Source of the DNA: an uncultured Coprococcus sp.
Lineage (GTDB): Bacteria; Bacillota; Clostridia; Lachnospirales; Lachnospiraceae
Reading direction: 5' to 3'
Assembly: GCA_900548215.1 (NCBI GenBank)
Contig: URJI01000057.1
Span: 1 to 18,258, forward strand
Length of the DNA: 18,258 nucleotides
Shown: piece by piece, positions 13,906 to 18,258 of the stretch
Numbering within the stretch: the first letter of the stretch is position 1
Layout of the letters: each line of letters begins with the position of its first letter
The notes under the pieces: model-generated
The model's input: the letters and a program-made list of their open reading frames with translations, nothing else
Told to the model about the DNA's origin: nothing
Databases searched by the model: none
Program-made: the position numbers and the translations under genes

Positions 13906-15441
13906 ATGAGCAGGAATAATACAGATCGAACGTATATTGCGATTGACCTTAAGTCTTTTTTTGCCTCGGTTGAGTGCGTGGATAGGAAGCTTGACCCACT
14001 CACAACCAATCTTGTGGTTGCAGATGTGTCAAAAACTGAAAAGACAATCTGCCTTGCTGTATCGCCCTCATTGAAGCAGTATGGAATTCCGGGAAGAGCA
14101 AGATTGTTTGAGGTGGTACAGAAGGTGAAAAATGTCAATTCCAGCCGCATAACATCGACTCCAGATGGTAGGTTCACAGGAACCAGCAGCGATTCTGTAG
14201 AACTTGCTGCGCATCCGGAACTGGAACTGTCATATATTGCTGCACCTCCAAGAATGGCTCTTTATATGCAGTATAGCACCAGAATATATAATATTTATCT
14301 AAAATATGTTGCACCAGAGGATATGCATGTGTATTCCATAGACGAGGTTTTTATGGATGTGACTGATTATCTTGCAATATACAATATGACGCCCCATGAT
14401 CTGGCTATGAAGATCATACAGGATGTTCTGAGAAATACGGGCATCACAGCCACAGCGGGTATAGGGACTAATATGTATTTGTGTAAGATTGCCATGGATA
14501 TTGTGGCAAAGCATATTGAACCGGACTCGGATGGAGTGCGCATAGCAAGTCTTGATGAGATGGCGTACAGAAAGCTTCTGTGGGAACACAGACCACTCAC
14601 GGATTTCTGGAGAGTTGGCAGAGGTTATGCCAGAAAACTTGAGGCGTGCGGACTTTATACAATGGGCGATGTGGCCAGGTGTTCCATAGGAAAAGAGACG
14701 GATTATTATAACGAGGATCTGCTATACAGACTGTTCGGCGTAAATGCAGAACTTCTCATAGATCATGCATGGGGATGGGAGCCGTGTACTATAGCGGAGA
14801 TAAAGTCTTATAAACCGGAGCGCAACAGTATATGTTCAGGACAGGTTCTGTCATGCCCATATGAGTATGAGAAGGCAAGACTTATCCTGAAGGAGATGAT
14901 AGATCTGCTTGCCCTGGATCTGGTTGAAAAACGGGTGATGACAAATCAGATTGTGATTACAGTTGGATATGATGTTGATAATCTTAAAAAGAACAGGGAT
15001 GGGAATATATATACCGGGGATATCCAGACTGATATGTACGGCAGAAAACTCCCAAAGAATGCACACGGAACGGTGAACATCAGTGAATATACATCATCAG
15101 CAAGACGTATAATGGATGCTGTATTGGAGCTTTTTGACAGTGTAGTTGATCATAGTTTATATGTGAGGAGAATGTATATAACAGCGGGCAATCTCATTTC
15201 CGAGGATGATGCCAGAGAGAAGAATTCAGTCAGGCAGTTCGATCTGTTTGAGGATTTTGGTGAGGGTAAGAAGAAACGCCAGGAGAAATGCAGAGAGGAA
15301 GAACGTGAGCATGAGATGCAGAAGGCCATGTTGGAGATCAAGAACAAATTTGGCAAGAATGCACTGCTTAAGGGAATGAATCTTGAGGAAGGCGGAACAA
15401 CAATAGAGAGAAATGGACAGATAGGCGGACATAAGGCCTGA
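13906..15441 (+). CDS. Y-family (UmuC/UvrX-like) translesion DNA polymerase
   Basis: This 511-residue error-prone polymerase bypasses DNA lesions at stalled forks. Catalytic carboxylates are in place: D14 in AIDLKSFFASVEC, and D146-E147 in YSIDEVFMDVT. Palm, finger, thumb and little-finger regions occupy about 1-430. A C-terminal tail carries QFDLF at 444-448, matching the QxxLF-type sliding-clamp binding motif, then a charged, probably coiled-coil stretch, and the ending IGGHKA seen in Gram-positive UmuC-like proteins. It is longer than Bacillus UvrX (about 416). AGGAGG sits 8 nt before the ATG. A YolD-like gene follows directly, the same pairing as uvrX/yolD-type loci in Bacillus. The promoter upstream of the ROK gene with a LexA-like box suggests damage control; no good box lies directly before this gene. 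Confidence 0.95.
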   Translation: MSRNNTDRTYIAIDLKSFFASVECVDRKLDPLTTNLVVADVSKTEKTICLAVSPSLKQYGIPGRARLFEVVQKVKNVNSSRITSTPDGRFTGTSSDSVELAAHPELELSYIAAPPRMALYMQYSTRIYNIYLKYVAPEDMHVYSIDEVFMDVTDYLAIYNMTPHDLAMKIIQDVLRNTGITATAGIGTNMYLCKIAMDIVAKHIEPDSDGVRIASLDEMAYRKLLWEHRPLTDFWRVGRGYARKLEACGLYTMGDVARCSIGKETDYYNEDLLYRLFGVNAELLIDHAWGWEPCTIAEIKSYKPERNSICSGQVLSCPYEYEKARLILKEMIDLLALDLVEKRVMTNQIVITVGYDVDNLKKNRDGNIYTGDIQTDMYGRKLPKNAHGTVNISEYTSSARRIMDAVLELFDSVVDHSLYVRRMYITAGNLISEDDAREKNSVRQFDLFEDFGEGKKKRQEKCREEEREHEMQKAMLEIKNKFGKNALLKGMNLEEGGTTIERNGQIGGHKA

Positions 15442-15471
15442 TTGGATATATTCCGGAGCGGAGGTTTTGTA

Positions 15472-15903
15472 TTGAAGTATAATATATTTGGAACAGAATC
15501 AGGAAGATATGATGATATCATAGGAATGAAACATCATGTGTCAGAGAGACATCAGCATATGAGCATGCATGACAGAGCGGCACAGTTTGCGCCATTTGCT
15601 GCACTTACAGGACATGGTGCAGCTATTGAAGAGACTGCCAGACTTACAGATGTCAGATTGGAACTCGACGAGAGCAGAAAAACAGCACTTGATCATGTGC
15701 TCTCTGACATTATGGAAAGCGGCAGACAGGAGAGGGTATGTATAGAGTATTTTATACAGGATGAGAAAAAATCCGGGGGAAGATATGAGAAGATATATGG
15801 GATCATAAGCAAGGTTGATACTTACCGTAAACGCATAGTTATGAAGGACGGTGCGGAGCTGCCTGTGGATGATGTGGTGGATATAGTGTGTGACAGGAGT
15901 TAG
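15472..15903 (+). CDS. YolD-like protein
   Basis: This roughly 143-residue cytoplasmic protein matches the YolD-like family: YDDIIGMKHHVSERHQHM, then the hallmark MSMHDRAAQFAPFAALTGHGAAIEE, and a C-terminal beta-rich half (about 90-143). YolD-like proteins accompany Y-family polymerases and are thought to be the counterpart of UmuD-type partners; biochemical function is not settled. The start is taken as TTG at 15472 with CGGAGG 7 nt upstream; an earlier in-frame TTG (15442) directly after the polymerase stop has no ribosome site. The gene ends at a TAG lying inside a 51-bp tandem duplication. The frame stays open after that stop and after the next one, so the C-terminus may have been remodelled recently. 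Confidence 0.88.
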   Translation: MKYNIFGTESGRYDDIIGMKHHVSERHQHMSMHDRAAQFAPFAALTGHGAAIEETARLTDVRLELDESRKTALDHVLSDIMESGRQERVCIEYFIQDEKKSGGRYEKIYGIISKVDTYRKRIVMKDGAELPVDDVVDIVCDRS

Positions 15904-15982
15904 CTGATATTGCCTGTGGATGGTGTTGTGGATATAGTAAGTGACAGGAGTTAGCTGATATTGATTGTGGATGATTTTGACA
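15861..15982 (+). repeat. 51-bp tandem duplication at the 3' end of the yolD-like gene
   Basis: Unit 1 is 15861-15911 and unit 2 is 15912-15962. They differ at only a handful of positions and share the block GTGACAGGAGTTAGCTGATA. A third, partial and more diverged start (GATTGTGGATGAT) follows from 15963. Fifty-one is a multiple of three, so the reading frame is conserved. Each full unit contains the same in-frame TAG (15901-15903 and 15952-15954). This duplication makes up most of the 145-bp gap before the next gene. Confidence 0.85.
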
Positions 15983-16048
15983 TAATTGAGCTTGATATAG
16001 AAGGGGATGTATTATGCAGATACATCATGTATAAGGAGATGCGAGTTT

Positions 16049-16813
16049 ATGAATAAATCGGGATATTTGAACAATGGGTCTTATAGCAGCGGAAGGACTA
16101 TGGTTATAGCGCACAGAGGAGCCAGTGCTCTTGCATATCATGAGAATACTCTGGAGGCATTTCAGATAGCTATTGATCTGCATGCGGATATGGTTGAATT
16201 TGATGTGAGAAGAACAAGGGATAATGTGCTTATTGTATATCATGATCCAGCTATAGATGGGCACAGAATATACGAGATGACATATAACCGGATAAACGAT
16301 ATAGCATCGAGATCTGGATACAGGGTGCCTGCGCTTGAGGAAGTTCTTGATCTATGCAAAGGAAAGATAAAGCTTGATATAGAGCTCAAAGAAAGCGGAT
16401 ATGAGAGACGTGTCATAGATATGGTTAAGCAAAGATATGGTTACGGAGAGTTCTCTATAAAATCGTTTAAGGACAGGGTTTCATATAACGTGAAGGCTAT
16501 TGATCCCAAAATACGCACCGGTCTTCTCCTTGGCAGGGAGAATGTGGGATTTGGTGTCAGACTGAACGAATATTTTCCGGAAAGACGTATGAAAAAGTGC
16601 AGTGCGGATTTTGTGTCGCCACATTATCTCCTGTGCACCAGGGAATATGTAAAGAGATTGCAAAAGAAAAGTATCCCTATATATGTATGGACGGTAAACG
16701 ACAGAAAGATTATGAAAAAACTTATACGGCAGGGGGTGACAGCAATCATATCAGATCGTCCGGATGTGTTGAATAACGTTATAATTTCTGATATATTGAA
16801 AAAAGATAGATAA
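16049..16813 (+). CDS. glycerophosphodiester phosphodiesterase
   Basis: This 254-residue TIM-barrel enzyme hydrolyses glycerophosphodiesters to glycerol-3-phosphate and an alcohol. GDPD residues are present: H22-R23 in IAHRGAS, E32-N-T in the HENTLEAF segment, E50 and D52 in MVEFDV, H65 in VYHDP, D110 and E112 in KLDIELK, VWTVND near the C-terminus, and a final ISDRPD. The common PENT is HENT here. Length matches compact UgpQ/GlpQ1-type cytoplasmic enzymes, and no signal peptide is visible. AAGGAG lies 10 nt upstream of the chosen ATG; an open frame back to 16007 lacks a ribosome site. The EAL-domain gene follows after 17 nt, so they share a transcript. No glycerol-3-phosphate transporter gene is adjacent. 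Confidence 0.93.
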   Translation: MNKSGYLNNGSYSSGRTMVIAHRGASALAYHENTLEAFQIAIDLHADMVEFDVRRTRDNVLIVYHDPAIDGHRIYEMTYNRINDIASRSGYRVPALEEVLDLCKGKIKLDIELKESGYERRVIDMVKQRYGYGEFSIKSFKDRVSYNVKAIDPKIRTGLLLGRENVGFGVRLNEYFPERRMKKCSADFVSPHYLLCTREYVKRLQKKSIPIYVWTVNDRKIMKKLIRQGVTAIISDRPDVLNNVIISDILKKDR

Positions 16814-16830
16814 AATGAGGGAGGAATGAT

Positions 16831-18258
16831 ATGCACAAAATACTGTATTATGATTATGCAGCATTTGCTATATTTGCAATAATAGCGGTGTCAATCATGG
16901 TTAAAGGACTGACTAGAGGAAAACTGAACAGACAGTTTTTTATGGTGCTTATTGTAGCTTTGTTCGCCACTGTCTTTGATATAGGTGCTATAACTTTTGA
17001 TAATCTTGAGGATAGGAATGCAGTTGTTCAGTATCTGTTTCATACGGGATACCTTTTTTTTCATAGCTTATCAACTCCGTTGTATGTAACATATATAGTA
17101 AATCTTGTTGATGGTATACATATTTTTAAACATAAAGGAAGACATATTCTTATGCAGCTTCCTTTTATGGTGCTGGTTGTCTGCCTGATGATAAATGTGT
17201 TCGTGCCATGTATATTCTCAATTGGACCGGATGGTGAGTACAAAAGGGAGGCCTGGATGAATTATCTGTATCTCATGGCGGTCTTCTATATATTAGTCGG
17301 CATCATAGTTGTTATAAGATACAGAAAGAGGCTCAGCAAGAGAGTTTTTACGTCGGTTATAGCTGTGTTTCCTATGGTTGTCGCAGCTGCTCTTTATCAG
17401 TTACAAAATCCGAATGTCCCGGTGGAGATGTTTGCAAATGCTATAGGGCTGCTATTTGTTGTGCTGTTCATACAGAGTCCGGAACAGATAGTCAGTGGTA
17501 CGACGGGGCTGAACAAGATAACCAGATATATGAGCGATATCCAGAATGCTATGGATAACGGTGAGCATATAACGATTATCATTATTTCTCTTGAGAATGA
17601 CAAGACACTCAGAGAAATGATGGGGGTTGCAGAATACCACAAATTATTGAAACTTCTTGCTAACCGTTTCTTGATGTGGGGAAGAAGATGGAAGAGTTCC
17701 GTTGAGTGGTATTATCTGGGCAATGGCATGTTCAGGTGCGTGTTCAATGGAAAATACGCTGACCAGGCAGAAGACTTCGCTTCATTTGTGAATAATGAAA
17801 TGAAGAAGGGCTATGAATATAATGATATGCTCATCAATACTCTTGCGAATATATGTGTTCTGTATTGCCCGGATGATATAGATGATGTGGATACAGTTAT
17901 GAGATTTGGCGTAGAGATTACAGAGCGTAAGTATGTCGGTGAGGTGCTGTATGCAAAGGACATCTATAAGAAGGATCGTTATGACATCATAAGAAGTATG
18001 GATGTTATCATAGACAGGGCATTTGCTGAGGGCAATTTTGAAGTCTTTTATCAGCCGATATATAGTGTAAAAGAGAATCAGTATAACAGTGCTGAGGCAC
18101 TTCTCAGACTGCATGATGATGAATATGGTTTTGTTTCTCCTGAGATATTCATACCAGCCGCAGAGCAGAACGGAATGATCCATAAGATTGGAACATTTGT
18201 GCTTGAAGAGGTTTGTAAATTTATCGCCAGCAAAGAATTTAAAGAGACGGGACTTGAG
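16831..18258 (+). CDS. 7-TM protein with degenerate GGDEF and EAL domains (partial, runs off the window)
   Basis: The frame is open from the ATG at 16831 (GGGAGG about 6 nt upstream) to the last base, giving 476 codons without a stop. Residues 1-215 contain about seven hydrophobic spans (a 7TM sensor-like region). Residues about 220-375 resemble a GGDEF domain by layout (SGTTGLNKITRYM in the position of the D-L-T-G-L-x-N segment), but the GGDEF signature itself is replaced by LGNGMFR, so it is unlikely to make c-di-GMP. From about 400 an EAL phosphodiesterase domain begins (FEVFYQPIYSV, then AEALLRL with the E-A-L signature). The downstream catalytic residues lie outside the window. Probable membrane-bound c-di-GMP phosphodiesterase or c-di-GMP receptor. 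Confidence 0.9.
   Translation, partial: MHKILYYDYAAFAIFAIIAVSIMVKGLTRGKLNRQFFMVLIVALFATVFDIGAITFDNLEDRNAVVQYLFHTGYLFFHSLSTPLYVTYIVNLVDGIHIFKHKGRHILMQLPFMVLVVCLMINVFVPCIFSIGPDGEYKREAWMNYLYLMAVFYILVGIIVVIRYRKRLSKRVFTSVIAVFPMVVAAALYQLQNPNVPVEMFANAIGLLFVVLFIQSPEQIVSGTTGLNKITRYMSDIQNAMDNGEHITIIIISLENDKTLREMMGVAEYHKLLKLLANRFLMWGRRWKSSVEWYYLGNGMFRCVFNGKYADQAEDFASFVNNEMKKGYEYNDMLINTLANICVLYCPDDIDDVDTVMRFGVEITERKYVGEVLYAKDIYKKDRYDIIRSMDVIIDRAFAEGNFEVFYQPIYSVKENQYNSAEALLRLHDDEYGFVSPEIFIPAAEQNGMIHKIGTFVLEEVCKFIASKEFKETGLE

Noticed and set aside
13927..13940. CGAACGTATATTGC as a LexA box at the polymerase gene
   Set aside because: It has two mismatches in the conserved right half and lies inside the coding sequence, in codons expected from the protein family (TYIAIDL).
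15977..16015. TTGACA at 15977-15982 with TATTAT at 16010-16015 as a promoter for the GDPD gene
   Set aside because: The spacing is about 27 bp, and no acceptable -10 lies at 16-18 bp. The TTGACA is part of the diverged third repeat unit.

Overview
The window looks like a chromosomal segment of a gut-type Firmicute, most likely a Lachnospiraceae member (Coprococcus-like would fit). This placement is inference, based on moderate GC, heavy use of ATA and AGA codons, strong AAGGAGG-type ribosome binding sites, a Ser/Glu-rich lipoprotein linker, and a Y-family polymerase paired with a YolD-like protein. No rRNA, tRNA, CRISPR array, transposase or phage gene is visible.

Layout. (1) 1-1483, plus strand: the end of an unseen gene and its terminator, a von Willebrand A-domain protein, and a small membrane protein of unknown function. 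(2) 1555-5829, minus strand: a tightly overlapping five-gene operon. In transcription order it encodes a substrate-binding lipoprotein, a FecCD-type permease, an ABC ATPase, a stand-alone ModE-type winged-helix regulator, and a fusion of a P-loop NTPase with a MobA/MocA-like nucleotidyltransferase. (3) 5959-10986, plus strand, divergent from (2): the FAD, 2Fe-2S and molybdenum subunits of a xanthine dehydrogenase-type hydroxylase, followed by an NCS2 xanthine/urate-type permease. (4) 11290-18258, plus strand: a ROK protein, a MATE exporter, a Y-family DNA polymerase, a YolD-like protein, a glycerophosphodiester phosphodiesterase, and a 7-TM protein with a degenerate GGDEF domain and an EAL domain that runs off the window.

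How the genes fit together. Blocks 2 and 3 read as one molybdenum-hydroxylase module. One arm probably imports molybdate or tungstate, senses it and finishes the cofactor; the other makes the purine hydroxylase and brings in its substrate. The two arms share a 129-bp intergenic region with overlapping divergent promoters and a 15-bp palindrome lying on the -10 box of the transporter arm. Block 4 has a promoter whose spacer holds a one-mismatch LexA (SOS) box. That fits the polymerase/YolD pair downstream, but it would place a ROK protein and a MATE pump in front of them under the same control.

Two structural oddities stand out. A REP/MITE-like palindromic repeat occurs once complete (an 82-nt imperfect hairpin after the permease gene) and once as a half element (between convergent genes at 1488-1540). 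The 3' end of the yolD-like gene carries a 51-bp tandem duplication, which leaves two in-frame amber codons followed by open reading frame.
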